Assembly: GCA_038277395.1 (NCBI GenBank)
Contig: CM076189.1
Span: 233,803,918 to 233,867,917, forward strand
Length of the DNA stretch: 64,000 nt
Direction of reading: 5' to 3'
From: Dryocosmus kuriphilus
Lineage: Eukaryota > Arthropoda > Insecta > Hymenoptera > Cynipidae
Part shown: positions 1-11,529 of the stretch, one piece after another
Numbering within the stretch: the stretch's first letter is position 1
How the letters are laid out: every line of letters starts with the position of its first letter
Position numbers and translations under genes: made by a program
The notes under the pieces: generated by a model
Seen by the model: only the letters and a program-made list of their open reading frames with translations
Databases searched by the model: none
What the model was told of the DNA's origin: nothing

Positions 1-1267
1 GGAGGATCTATATTTTTATTAAAAATAAAATTCAGATGTGTAGTATACTAAAAACATATTTTTAGTTTTTGGGTGTAGAAAATACAAAAAGTACTGATAA
101 CAGGTAATTTATATTTAAAAAATACCATTATAATGATTATTTTCAATATATACATAAATGTATACAGTATACACATATAAATTAATTATCATTAAAAGCT
201 TATACCTTTCAATACAAAATCTTAAAGTTTTTCCTTTCTTGTCAAAATATTAAAAGAATCACCACAAATAAGTTTGAGGATGATACAATTTTCAGTCAAA
301 CTAAGACCTGTCAGTGACTTTCTCTGTATAAAAAAACTAAATTTGAAACATACTTATACTTAATATTTTACTTAAAATTGTTCAAATTGAAACTTTCGAT
401 TAGAAATTATTTAATTTAGGTATTTAAAATCGAAACCATGACGCCTTTCATTTAAAATTGTACATTTTTCTGCAATTTAAATTTGAAATCGAACAATTTT
501 AAATGTTTAACAAAATATTTTTTTCGTAACGTTAGCAAATAAAAACTGTTTAATTTCAATTAAGAAACTTTCAATTTTTTAATTATTTGTCTACTAAAGG
601 CTGTCATTTGAAATTCTTAAATTGCAAACATCCTTAATAAATAGTTGTCCAATAAAGTATAAATCTCAAATTCGTCAACTACGATCGTTTTCAATTGTTT
701 AATTACTAAGGCTTTCAATCCTAAATTATTTGCATTTTCAACAAAACAATGTGTAAAAAAAATTAAAAGAAAAGGGTGAAAACAGTGAGCTTGCAGATTA
801 GAAAGAAAGAAAAAACAATCCTATGTTTATTTATTATTATATCCATTAAAAAATGTTAGTTTTCCAAAGTTCGAAAATATTTTTTTAAAGTATTAAATCT
901 TACACCACAAGAAATTTCTTATAGATTACAATCATTAAAATATGCGTAAAATTATAACCTAAGAATGCTAATACTGCCCACACCTGCTTATAACTTTTAA
1001 AATCATAGATATACAAATATTAATTCTACACAATAATAAATCCTCTTTTGATCTACAATTTAAAACCTCATTTTACTTAATAATAAAACTAAAAAAATGA
1101 TTTTTTTATACCACGGAAGTTAAAAACTTCTATCACGTGTTTTATTGTTTGACATATTTTTGACTACTTAGAGAAGATTTTGTATCAAAATAACTGTCAC
1201 TCATGAAATTTTAATTAATTTTTATTATATGCATTCCCAAAAACAGAGAAAAACGAGAAAAACGTAC
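1..1267 (-). other. Srp9 intron 1 (partial)
   Basis: Very AT-rich sequence follows the Srp9 donor on the minus strand. I see no SRP9 second exon. One open stretch after an acceptor-like tract near 330 does not resemble SRP9. No repeat is recognised. Confidence 0.5.
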
Positions 1268-1339
1268 CTTCGTGGGATCCTGGAGATATAACCTCTCTGC
1301 TCCCTTTTCAAATTCTTCCCACGTATTGAGGTACGTCAT
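1268..1339 (-). CDS. Srp9: Srp9 exon 1, signal recognition particle 9-kDa protein (partial gene)
   Basis: The minus strand has an ATG at 1339-1337 opening 24 codons that end in AAG followed by a strong donor (GTACGT, 1267-1262). The peptide contains TWEEFEKGAERLYLQDP, which matches the N-terminus of eukaryotic SRP9 (a TWEEF..AAEKLYL.DP pattern in animals). In the family, SRP9 pairs with SRP14 to form the Alu-domain heterodimer that arrests elongation while a ribosome is delivered to the ER. The exon ends in phase 0. The remaining roughly 50-60 codons are not visible in 1-1267, so they should lie beyond the left edge. There is no in-frame damage. Confidence rests on the motif and the perfect exon/donor structure; the exon is too short to show up as a long ORF. 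Confidence 0.85.
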
Positions 1340-1660
1340 GGCTGAAACTGATTGTTTTTTGAACTAAGATAAGAAGATTAAGAATAAGATACGAGAATAA
1401 TTAAGTTCTAATTTACTGCACAATATTAATTCAGCAGCAAACTTTTGTTGACATGTTAAAAATACCAGTGCTTTCTTTCTGTCACTGTCTGTTTGGAACA
1501 GTTTGTAATGGCATACGTGACAACGTGAGCAAAGTGAGCAAACGTGAGGTCAGCCGTCCAGCGTCCACAGCCGTCAGTGAGTCAGTCACATGCCAGTCAC
1601 ATGCTGCCACATGCTGCGGGTGCTCACTACGTGAAACGGGTGAAACAAATATGGCGTAAA
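1340..1660 (-). promoter_or_regulatory. Probable Srp9 5' UTR and promoter
   Basis: This is the only GC- and CpG-richer stretch around the Srp9 start. It contains clustered short repeats (CACATG three times near 1589-1611, GTGAGCAAA twice near 1524-1540). Its place directly upstream of the first coding exon suggests promoter/5' UTR; no TATA box or start site could be fixed. The 68-codon ORF on the plus strand here has no recognisable domain and is not called. Confidence 0.35.
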
Positions 1661-2179
1661 GCGAATAGTGTCGCCTCTACCAATGCCTGCCTAAACTAAC
1701 CATTGAACGGGCTATTTGAATCTAAATTATTTTACTTATATTTAGTAATGTTGTTGTTATAAATTTATAATACTGTTTTTGGTTGTTATTACTTGCAATA
1801 AAGGCATGTGGTAACAATAAAAGATAGTACTATTATTTTACATCAACAACATTAGTAAATATCAGTTCATAATGAATAATAAATTCTAATACTAGTATTA
1901 TTACGGTAATAATTAGTGTAAGAAAGAATAGTAAACTTCATGACATAATTATAAACCATTTTGATTAGAATGTAGAAAAGAGGCGTCGCCCCTGTTTTGA
2001 ACAAATAATAGGGAACTTTTTTTAAAAAACTATCAGAATCCTTAAATGAAGTAGTAATAAAACTATTTAGCGCGGCAAATGTTTAAAATAATGGCTAGGT
2101 TTTTTATTTTGACGTGAAAATTTTGTTGGAAAAGGGGACGAGTGTGACTGAATGCATTTTTGTGACCAGTTATTTGAAT

Positions 2180-2201
2180 CCCCCCCCCCCCCCCCCCCCC
2201 C
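2180..2201. repeat. Poly-C tract (22 bases)
   Basis: Uninterrupted run of C on the plus strand in AT-rich DNA. It resembles the other G/C homopolymers in this window that sit inside MITE-like repeats. Confidence 0.9.
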
Positions 2202-3638
2202 TTATCTTGGAAAGGGGGTGAATGTTATTAAATGCATTTTCGTAACCGATTTATTTAAAATACATTAAATTTTATTAATATACAGTGTTTTTGGCTCTAC
2301 GAACATCGTAAAGAACCGAAAAGGTGAGTTAAATATAGCATTTTTACAAGGGTGGCAAACCCATATTTGACACAATTGCTTGGAAAAATAATTTTTATAA
2401 TAGACAGTCTCAAAGTTCGAACGAATAGTTTTATAAAGATTTTAAATTCTCTTAAAAAATATATATATTTTCTCAAACCTTTCAAAGTGCACGAATAGTT
2501 TTATAAACATGATAAATTCTCTAAATGAATGTACTTAAAAAAATAATATTTTCTCAAACCTTTCAGAGCTTAAAAATAAGACTCTCTTCGTAATATTTTC
2601 ATGAAATTTTTGGCCTGTAATGCCATATTTTTAAAAAGATATTTGCTCTAACATTTAAAGGCTTAAAAAAATCTCTTCACGTTACTCATAAAAACAATGT
2701 ATGTAATACGCTTTCGTAATAAGTCTTATGCATTACATCGTAGGAAAAATTTTGTACAGACAGCCTCAAACTGCCTTGAATAATAGTTTTTAACGAAGGT
2801 TTTTTCGTATCTACTTTTTTATTGTGAATCGGTGAAATGATAATCATAGGCGCACATGTGATCAATATATTCGTTTCATCGTTTAAATTGCACACTTATT
2901 TCCATTGTTGTCTTAATTTTATATTACGAGAAAATTTCTGTAAACGTTTATTTTTACACAATTTTTCATTAATAACCGGATGGATATACTTGTGAGGGCA
3001 ATTTAGAAATTTACGCGAATATCGAAATTTACCAATTGAAGAGTTCATTTTAGACGCAAGAAATTACTCACTACATAGATCCCGAAAAAATTCTTATTTT
3101 ATAACCAGAATGTTCAACGTTTCATTCGCTTTTAAAATAGAATATACTACGTTCAAAGGTGCGTGCCCTTAACTACGCAAAAATCGGAAAACATTTCCCT
3201 TTTTATATTACGATAATAAAACAGCTAGTTTTATCACATTTACGTACAAAAAGAAGTTTTGTACGAAAATATGATATATAATATGTTATTTACAACGTAC
3301 TAAACAAAGTCTTTCACCGTCCTATTTTAATAAAAAATTTTCTAAAAATATCTCAATGTAAATAGTTTCAAAATTTTAGATGTCATTTAGAAATTGTAAA
3401 TTAAAAAAGCCGAAATTGCAAAAAGGAAACATTTAATAGTGAACATTTTTTAATTAGATATCTTCAAAATGTAAATGTTCAATTTCAAATTTACAAAAGT
3501 AAACGATTTTAGAAACACCAATTCAAAATCCGAAATTGCGTACGTCAGCAATGCTAACCGCTAGTCTGCCGACCACGTGGTAACGAGCACGAAGAAATAG
3601 ATTTTACCGACCGGGCGTGACGTGTGTATCATAAAAAT

Positions 3639-3663
3639 CACTGATATATATAATATATCAGTG
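3639..3663. repeat. Perfect 11-bp inverted repeat
   Basis: CACTGATATAT and its exact reverse complement are separated by ATA. It would form a compact AT-rich hairpin. No flanking coding sequence explains it. Confidence 0.7.
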
Positions 3664-5392
3664 TGTAAAATCTGTTAAAATTAAAATACATAACTACACT
3701 AGGGTACTATATTATGTGGGAATATGGAACCGCCATTTTGGATCGTGGTGAATGCGCGGAAAATGCTTGTGATATACATGTGATTATTTTTGCTAAATGA
3801 GAACTAAAAGCAAAGTGGCACAAAATAGATGGTCGTGGAACTCTACCTTGAACTGCTAAAGCTAGAGTTTCTACCGTTTCTACTATATTATTTCCTTCTG
3901 AATGACCCATAAAGGTTATAAAATGTGTATAAATTTTTAGCGAGATAAGTGCGGAAATCAAATTTTAAATCAAGATTATGTTCAGAAAGTAGTCATTACT
4001 TATCAACAAAGTAACTTAAATGAATTACCTGAAGTACAGTTTTTATGAGATCGAGTTATTTGATCGTGCTGTAGGAGTTTTCGAGAAAATAAAAAAGAAA
4101 TAAATTTGAAACGAAAAGTGAGGTGAGAAGCTCATTTTTCTGTTCATATATTTCACATAAAAGTTTATATTTGAAGTATACTAATTAATAAAAACAATTT
4201 ATATGAAAGATACATAATGTTTTTTTGCAAATAATTAAATTTAATTGTTTTGTTACAATTATTTTGAATGCTTCATACTTTTTAAAATTCGAGTGGACCT
4301 AAAATGGCGACCTGGCATATTCCGGCCTAATTTACTACCCTAAATTATACTGTTCTTTTTGTCAGCCAATCAGCACCCAGAGTTCAGAGGTTCGAGATAT
4401 CGAACCCAAAAATATATCGAAAATTTTGGCGGCGTGGTTTGAATTTACCGAATTGACATCAGTTCAAACATTTAAAATTACGAAATTAAAAATATTCTGA
4501 AATTAATTAATTAACCGTAATTGCACCATAAAATAAAATTGTAACCATAAAAGTACCCATCAACAGGGGGAATGATCTTTTCAGAGACCACTTCCCCTGA
4601 ACGTATCACGTATTTTTTTAATGTCCCCTCTGAAGACTGCTATCTGTTTAAATGAATTTTTTTAAATATAAAGTTTGAAGCAAACAAATTCTTATACAAT
4701 ATGTACATAGGTACTTTTTTATTTAAATTATTTTTTACCACAGCATTTTATTGTTTAATATTAACTCGGGTTTCATATAATAAAAACGAAACATATTTTG
4801 GTATTCGTATTTTATTTAAAATATAATATTTACAAGACGTATTTAATTTTCTATTCAGTAAACAGTAAACATAACAAATAAAATATTACGTATTATTACA
4901 AAAAATTACAGTCAAACTATAACTAAACTTACAGAATATTTTTAATTATCGCTGATATTCAGTCCTTCATTGCCTTTCTTAAAACTAAGTAAAACAACAA
5001 GAGTAATAAATAATTCGATTTGCGGAGCGACTTTACACATTTCGTTGAAACAATCGTTATAACAACTAATGGATCTAATAAAGTAATACATAATATCTAC
5101 AACGGCCTAAATTCCTTAAATGTAATCTTTTCAGAAACATAAAAAAATTCTTTCAACCTTGAAAAAATAATTTTACTTTATTATCGTGGAAACTACAAAA
5201 TAAATTCTTTGGAATATGTTGAGCCTGCCCATTCAAAACTATTTTGAAAATTGTTTTTGATTGGCAGAATAAACATACTTTACTTTATAGTTAATACCGA
5301 AGTGAAGAAATGAAGATTGCGTCTTCAGATAAAATTTTACTTTTATTTTGGATAAATTTTAGAAAAATATTTCAAAACTTGTATTCTTGAAT

Positions 5393-5961
5393 TCAAACTA
5401 TCGTAGGAACCTGCATAATTGCAGGGGCCCTTCTGACCTTTAATGCTTCTGGGCTCAGTGTCCTTGTCTGTTTGCTGATCTGATCATAATCATACATCAC
5501 AGATAAACCATTGTCCGTAGTCGGCTTTCTTGTGAAACTATTATTATTCTTATTATTTGTCTGTGTGGAATCATGACGCGTTCTACTTTCTTGATCCATA
5601 GAGGGAGCTGTATTATAAAATGCGTCCGCGGCTATGCTACCTTCCTCCTCCTCTCGACGATACCGCCTGTGCTTAACTCTGCACAAACAATAGATTCCGA
5701 TGGATATCAACAAAAGGATAAAAAGTAAACCCACCGCAGCAGCAGCTGCGAGCACTCGCATTTCCGTAGGATCTCGCACGAGTAACTTTAAATTCGTCGA
5801 GTCTCTACCCTTTTCGCTTTCTACCAAAAGGGTGTATGTCCTCGCGTCTTCCTTTTGCACATTTTTTATTTCGAGTATTGCCCAGTAACAGTTAGATGTC
5901 GTTTTGCTCTCGACTATTGGCTCCAGAGGCAGTGCTTCATATTTTGGATGAATTGTCTCAC
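5393..5961 (-). CDS. Ig-domain adhesion protein, exon 6 (rest of Ig5, TM helix, cytoplasmic tail)
   Basis: Exon 6 starts after an acceptor (AG at 5963-5962) with GT completing a glycine codon from exon 5, and ends at TGA (5395-5393). It encodes the second half of the fifth Ig domain (ILEIKNVQKEDARTYTLLVE), then DPTEMRV and one membrane helix (VLAAAAAVGLLFILLLISIG), then a basic stop-transfer stretch (CRVKHRRYRREEEE). A roughly 90-residue cytoplasmic tail follows, with an NNKNNN run, YDYDQ, and a C-terminus PTIV that fits a class I PDZ ligand (S/T-x-hydrophobic). In Ig5 the F-strand position that normally holds the second cysteine reads YTLLVE, so the usual disulfide looks absent. The 569-nt length agrees with the phase of exon 5. 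This is the best-preserved exon of the gene. Confidence 0.85.
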
Positions 5962-6019
5962 CTGGAAAATAAACAATCACAATTGTATTTTATAACACTT
6001 TTTAATACTTTTTTAATAC

Positions 6020-6921
6020 CGTCAACCGGGGCGAATCGCTGAAGGTATTCACAAACGATGACTTGGATGTGATGTAAAAAGTGACTAAATTGTCTAAAAT
6101 TGTTAATAACTGTTGATATGAGTTCTTTGTAGTCTTAAGAAAAGATATTCTACAGATCATCGTGAAAAATTAAAAAAAATAAATAAATGTATTGAGATCA
6201 TGGTCATTAGTTTCATGGACGTTGTAACGATTCAGTTCGCGATGGGGCGAATCGCTATACACACAAAGTTTTCGAATTATTTGAAGGTTATACAAATTAT
6301 TTTCATGATCATAACCAAGTAATGAGGAGAGAAATAAAAATTATTATCTGTAACGTAACATAAACCATATTTTATTTTTAGATTTTTTAGTTATTATTGA
6401 CTACATGACTATGTCGAGGACTATAATATATAGTACTATACAATTATTGCAAGTATACTTTTGTAACTTAATTTATCAAATTAAAACATTTTCTTTCAAT
6501 TTATTTATAATTTATTTCAGCAGTAGCGATTCGCCCTGGAATTTTCGGCTTTAGGTTATTTGTGAATAACTTAAAAACGAAGATTTAAAAAAAACCTGAT
6601 CCAGGGCGGATTTTATTCCTCTGCAGAAGGGCTTCAATTGCACAAGTTTGTAATTTTTTAATTTCTTATTCAAGAGATACATACGAAAATTTGGGATGTC
6701 TTAACTTTGATCGATGCCAGACGTTAACATTTTTAACACTATTATTTTTTTTATAAAACAGTATATATTTATTTATTTATGTATATGTTCGATAAAGCAA
6801 AAACATTGCGTAATCTATTGAGCCCAAGATCAATTTTAAATTACAATTATTCAGTCTTTGACGTTTTTTAAAATATTGTAGTATCGATTCTCCTCGGAAT
6901 AGCGATTCGCCCTGGTTGCCG
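6020..6921. mobile_element. Short TIR element, GGGGCGAATCGCT family (deletion copy)
   Basis: The left end (6020-6040, GTCAACCGGGGCGAATCGCT) and right end (6901-6921) are near-perfect inverted repeats. The same motif recurs inside in both orientations (near 6243, 6525 and 6884). The first roughly 160 bp match, in inverse orientation, the right end of the larger copy ending at 37288. There is no coding capacity; it lies in intron 5 of the Ig gene. It reads as a non-autonomous DNA transposon with subterminal repeats; the superfamily is not clear. Confidence 0.7.
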
Positions 6922-7220
6922 ATAATTATATTGTAGGTTTTTGAACTTAAAACCATAAATTAAATCAGTTGAATTCATCAGTTGAAAAAAATTAACATTT
7001 TAGATATGAATCTCAACATTTTTCAAATTCAAAAAGAATTAATTAATATCTATCCGAATTTAAAAGTTTCAATATTCAAGCACAATTCAAATTTGGAAAT
7101 GGAGAATTCATTTTGGGAGGAATCAAAATTTGACTTTTTGAAGAGAATCAAAACTTTTATTTTAAAGATTTTAAATTTTCGAAAGTCAGAATTCGAAATG
7201 AATCAATATGGAAATTTAAA

Positions 7221-8817
7221 AAATCTGCCCGCTTCGCGAGCACATTCTCCTCCTGCCCTTCGCGCCCAATACGTTATTTACGGCACTCGCGCTTCGCGCT
7301 CGATAGATTATTTACCTCGTATAAACCTTTAAATTAAAAATTACAAAAGAAATTATTTTACTTAAGGCTCTATCGCCCTTAAGGAATACATTCTCATCAT
7401 GACGCGCTTCGCGCTCGATAATTACATTTTTTTAAAACACATTGTAGATTGGTAAAGTTTTTTAGTGATTTTCCAAATGTTCACAATACAGGATTTCGAT
7501 TCTTAAATGTAAAACGATGAGTCTTATAAATAAATTTTGTAGCTCTTTCCAAGGTGAACAATTCTGCTTGTTAATATTTTCTCATATCTTGCATAGTTTT
7601 GCTGAAAAGTGGTTTTCTTTATATTTCATAAAATATTTCACGAATAACTCAAAAACTACGGTGTCTGTCTGTTGTTGTCGTTGTCGTCGTTGTCGCTGTT
7701 GTCTGTGGTCGAGATAACTGTCGAAGGATATATACGATTGGATTGTGCTTTGGCACAGTTCTTTAAGGCGTAAAAAGAAAGGACGAGTTCGTAACCAGCG
7801 GGTTTTGACCAACGGTTACGGTTTTATGCATCAAAAACGGTTTTCACAAAATCAAAAAATCGATTCTCCGGCTACACTACGCGAGATACAAAAAAAAAAA
7901 AAAACAGTGGAGAGTAAAATTGTTCATCTCAAAGAAATCTACAAATTTTGTTTTAACCATTTTTTTGATAAAAAGCACGATTTTTGTTTTAATCGAGAAA
8001 ACGTTATTAAAAATCAAAAACTGTTGTTTCTTGCCAAAATATTCAAGATAGGAAAAAGATCATAATAAGCAAAGTTGTTAAACTCGAAAAGATCTACAAA
8101 TTTTGTATTAACCATTTTTTGGTAAAATGCACATTGAGAAAACGTTATTAAAAATAAAGAATTCAAATTTCCCGCCAAACTATACAAGATAAGCAAAAAA
8201 TTATAATGAACAAAGTTGTTCACTTAAAGAGATCTACAAATTTTCTCTCTATTATTTTTTTGAACAGACGCGTAGTTTTTGAGTTATTCGTGAAATATGT
8301 TATGAAATATAAAGAAAACCGCTTTTCAGCAAAACTATGCAAGATATGAGAAAATATTAACAAGCAGAATTGTTCACCTTGGAAAGAGCTACAAAATTTA
8401 TTTACAAGACTCATCGTTTTACTTTTAAGAATCGAAATTCTGCATAATTACAAAAAAACTTTACCAATCTACAATGCGTTAAAAAAAATTTATTTGTCGA
8501 GCGCGAAGCGCGATTGTCATGATGAGAATGTATTCCTTAAGGTCGAGAGAGTCTTAAGTAAAATAATTTCTTTTTTAATTTTTAATAAAAAATTCAAATT
8601 TAATAATATCTTTAAAAGTAGGTGTTTTGAAATTTTAAGATCCAAGTAACGAATACCGAGCACGATGTGCAAGGACTAAAAACATCCGAGCGCGAAGCGT
8701 GTGGCTTAAATATATCGGAGCGCGAAGCGTGACGACCGTCAGACCGCGCGCCCTAGGCGCGCTCATACTTCGCGCAAAGGGCGCGAGGAGAATGTGCCCG
8801 CGAAGCGGGCAGATTTT
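7221..8817. mobile_element. Foldback-like element, CGCGAAGCGCG family, both arms present
   Basis: Arms 7221-7660 and 8266-8817 are inverted copies with high identity over hundreds of bases. Their tips read TCTGCCCGCTTCGCG and CGCGAAGCGGGCAGA, each next to a CATTCTCCTC-type box. Arms contain repeated GAGCGCGAAGCGCG palindromes. Between them lie a (TGTCGT)n tract (about 7665-7712) and roughly 100-bp subrepeats (TTTGTAGATCT..., AATAACGTTTTCTCGATTAAA). Other copies in the window have a single arm. It sits in intron 5 of the Ig gene. Long inverted arms around a repeat-filled core resemble foldback transposons; no transposase is visible. Confidence 0.7.
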
Positions 8818-8856
8818 CTTCTTATAGAGTTCTGATGGAAACTAGAATACAGATCA

Positions 8857-8949
8857 GGGGTCGTGCTTAAACTACGTTGGCACTTTTAGGGAGGGGAGGA
8901 GTTCAATCAAAACCTGCGGATGGTAACGATAGGGGCCGGGGGGGGGGGT

Positions 8950-9014
<65 letters not shown>

Positions 9015-9263
9015 ACGAAGTAACGTTGAAAAATTTCTTTTTAAAAATAAGTTTGATTTAATATTTACAGTAATTTACATAAACAGTAAAGTGTGCCGTA
9101 ATGTGTTAATTTTATCAAGCGAAACATTTTTATAAAATTAAAGTTAGTCAACGTTGCTTGGGGGGGGGGGGGGGGGGCTTCATCGCTAGTCTACGGGTGT
9201 CAACGCATGGGCGTGGAGGGGTAAAAAACCGGAAAATTGTCAACGTAGTTTATGCACGACCCC
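8857..9263. mobile_element. MITE-like element with poly-G core
   Basis: The terminal inverted repeats are about 25 bp: GGGGTCGTGCTTAAACTACG at the left (from 8858) and its near-perfect inverse ending about 9263. Inside are a poly-G tract of about 75 bases (8938-9013, one T interruption) and a second 17-base G run (9160-9176). No coding sequence. The glycine-repeat ORFs here are translations of the homopolymer. Confidence 0.65.
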
Positions 9264-9599
9264 TTATAGATAGACCGACGAGGGATTTGTTGGCGACATG
9301 GGGGGTCGAACAGGAACGGCCGGTAATAAAATTTGAAAGGGGACACCCATCGAGGGTTTTTTTTTTTTCCGATAAAGCGAGCGATAAAGTTCACTTAAAG
9401 GAGGTTTGGGTTTATTTTCCTTTTTCATAGATGAAAAGAATTTTACCAATTTGGTTGTAAAGTTATAAATAAATAGTAAGATGTTTTATTTTCGCCAAAG
9501 ATCATATAAACGTATACCAAAGATTATAGACAAAGACAAATGTATATGTCAAAGCGTCGTACTTGCTGAAGATAACCAACTAGTGTTACATATATCCCT

Positions 9600-9672
9600 A
9601 TTTGTAATTTTACAGAATCAATAAAACCACTGATGAGGGCCACCATCGTGAGCCGAAATGTTTGACGCAACT
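9600..9672 (+). ncRNA. Hammerhead-like core, possible Penelope-type 3' tail
   Basis: CTGATGA (9630-9636) is followed by a hairpin (GG.C.CAC / GTG.G.CC, loop CATC) and then GAAA (9655-9658). This is the order of the conserved hammerhead core and stem II. Penelope-like elements are known to carry hammerhead motifs in their terminal repeats. I could not pair convincing stems I and III, so this may be an inactive relic or chance. It lies between two MITEs in intron 5 of the Ig gene. Confidence 0.3.
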
Positions 9673-9846
9673 TAGGGAGTGTTCATTAATTATGTAAAGA
9701 ATATTTTTGGAATTTGAGCCCCCCCCCCCCCCCCCCCAAGTAAGAGTTTTTCTATAGTAAATGCATGTAACTTTAACATGGTCGTAAGACCCCCCCCCCC
9801 CCCCCCCCCCCCCCCCCCACCCCCCCCCCCCCCCCCCCCCCCCCCC

Positions 9847-9945
<99 letters not shown>

Positions 9946-9968
9946 TTACGTAATTAATGGACGCTCCC
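9673..9968. mobile_element. MITE with poly-C core
   Basis: Inverted ends AGGGAGTGTTCATTAATTA (from 9673) and TAATTAATGGACGCTCCCT (to 9968). The interior is almost wholly C: runs at 9720-9737 and 9790-9945, broken only by single A or T bases. No coding capacity; it lies in intron 5 of the Ig gene. Confidence 0.7.
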
Positions 9969-10405
9969 TTCACTGTTTTCAGTTTCACCTGACCCTAAAG
10001 CCAACAACTTACGTCAATATCTCAAAGAGGAAAAAAATAAAATAGAACCTTTGAAAAATTTGGAAACAAGTATCTCGGAGAAATAATCTTTAAACCTCAA
10101 AAAAAATGTCTGGCCTTATGAATTCCGTATTTACTCATTCTTACCGGAGTCTTAACATTTTAAAAGTAGTAAATTTCCAAAAATGTAATTCATTATAAGA
10201 AATGTACACCATTTAAAGTTTAAATGGTCTAGAATTAAAAAAGAATAAAAAATGGAGAGGCTTCCTGTTTCATGTTTGCAAAAGTTCTAAATTCTAAGGA
10301 ATTTAAATTTGAAAAGCTATAAAGTTATGAAATGACAAAAGACTAAAAGAATGTTAAATAATTAAATAACAATTAAACAGATTATTAGAATATAGATCTG
10401 TATAC

Positions 10406-10897
10406 CTGCTCTAATATGAGAGCTTCCCCACTGCCAAGCGACTAATCGGGGCGGTGGCCTTGAGCAAAACCTTGACTTTAATCGGTGCACCGGTTCTCCG
10501 GCCCAACCTATGGACTCATAAAGTCCATTGTCCCCAGAAGTACGTCTGGTTTGGATTTCCGGGGGTCCCATCACGTGTAACATGAAACGCTCATCGCTGG
10601 GCATTTCTCTCCGAACTCCATTGATGACATTGTAGGCTACACATCTGTACTCGCCTTCGTCTGACCACATGATGTTTTCCAGTCTTAGCTTTCTCCCGCC
10701 GTGTTTGTTCTGAGCTGGGTTGTCGATCATTTCCGGTGTTCCTCCTAGCACATGGACCCATCTGTATTGCGAGGGCGGATTTGCGTCATATTCGGCACAC
10801 TCGAAGGGATCTATGGTTGCACCCAATGAAGCAGTTTCTACCACCTCAGGAATACTACCGTTGATAATCTGTTTGCTCACTTTCAGCTTTGGCGCAT
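10406..10897 (-). CDS. Ig-domain adhesion protein, exon 5 (Ig4 and start of Ig5)
   Basis: The acceptor CAG (10900-10898) precedes AT, which completes a tyrosine codon begun in exon 4 (joined text VQYAPKLKVSKQ). The donor after 10406 is CAG|GTATAC, phase 1. The 492 nt encode Ig4 with both cysteines (PFECAEYDANPPSQYRW and SDEGEYRCVAYN), a linker (GPPEIQTRR), and the first half of Ig5 (SRFCSRPPPRLVAWQWGSSH). The reading frame is open throughout and both phases match their neighbours. An AUG-less upstream part of the exon (APKLK) belongs to the protein. Good confidence in the exon; identity of the family member is uncertain. Confidence 0.88.
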
Positions 10898-11529
10898 CTG
10901 CAAATTCAAAATGTATTTTGAAAAATTATATTTATATATTCTAAAACAAATTTGAGCAAATAAAAAACAAAGTGTTTTGCATCTGTTGTGTAAGAGTTCT
11001 TATGTAAGTTCTAAAAAACAATAGCATAGGCGTTTTGACGATCTGCAGTCTGAAATATTTGTTCCAGCAGTGTTCTAGATTGGTTTCATAAACGTACATC
11101 GGTAGTAGAATTTTTCTCATAGGCAATTAGTAAAAAAATTAAATGCAGTTTTTAGAAGTGCAAAAATTAAATTTGATCGATATATAGCACATGCTACATA
11201 ACACTCCTTTATCTATTATGTAACACTGTTCTGTATCTTTTATCTAACTCTGTTCAGTTACTATTTCATAACAGTTTCAGAACTATTGTTTGACACAACA
11301 TAATGTTGTTATAGACCTGTTACAGAATAGTTACAGAACTTGCGTAATAATGTTCCAGAGCTATTACGTTGCAGTTCTCTGTAATGAAATTTTGAGTAGC
11401 TAATAAAAATTCTTTAACAAATTCCATAAGAAATTCGAAAAGCTCTTATACGAATTTCTAGTCGAATTTCTATATGGAATTTACATTTTTGCTAAGAATT
11501 AATTACATAAATATAATAATTTTACTAAC

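Larger units (their letters stand above)
1661..5392. other. AT-rich intergenic DNA between Srp9 and the Ig gene
   Basis: No convincing coding sequence on either strand; the short ORFs are low-complexity AT translations. It holds a 22-base poly-C run (2180-2201) and a perfect short palindrome (3639-3663), listed separately. The 3' UTR and poly(A) region of the Ig gene presumably lies just left of 5393. Confidence 0.5.

Noticed and set aside
270..340. Possible second exon of Srp9 on the minus strand
   Set aside because: An acceptor-like tract is followed by about 33 open codons, but the peptide does not resemble the rest of SRP9.
3540..3590. tRNA-like GGTCGGCAGACTAGCGGTTAG-type text on the minus strand
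   Set aside because: Resembles an A-box region, but no B box or cloverleaf follows.
8920..9988. Glycine-repeat ORFs
   Set aside because: Translations of the poly-G and poly-C tracts inside MITEs.
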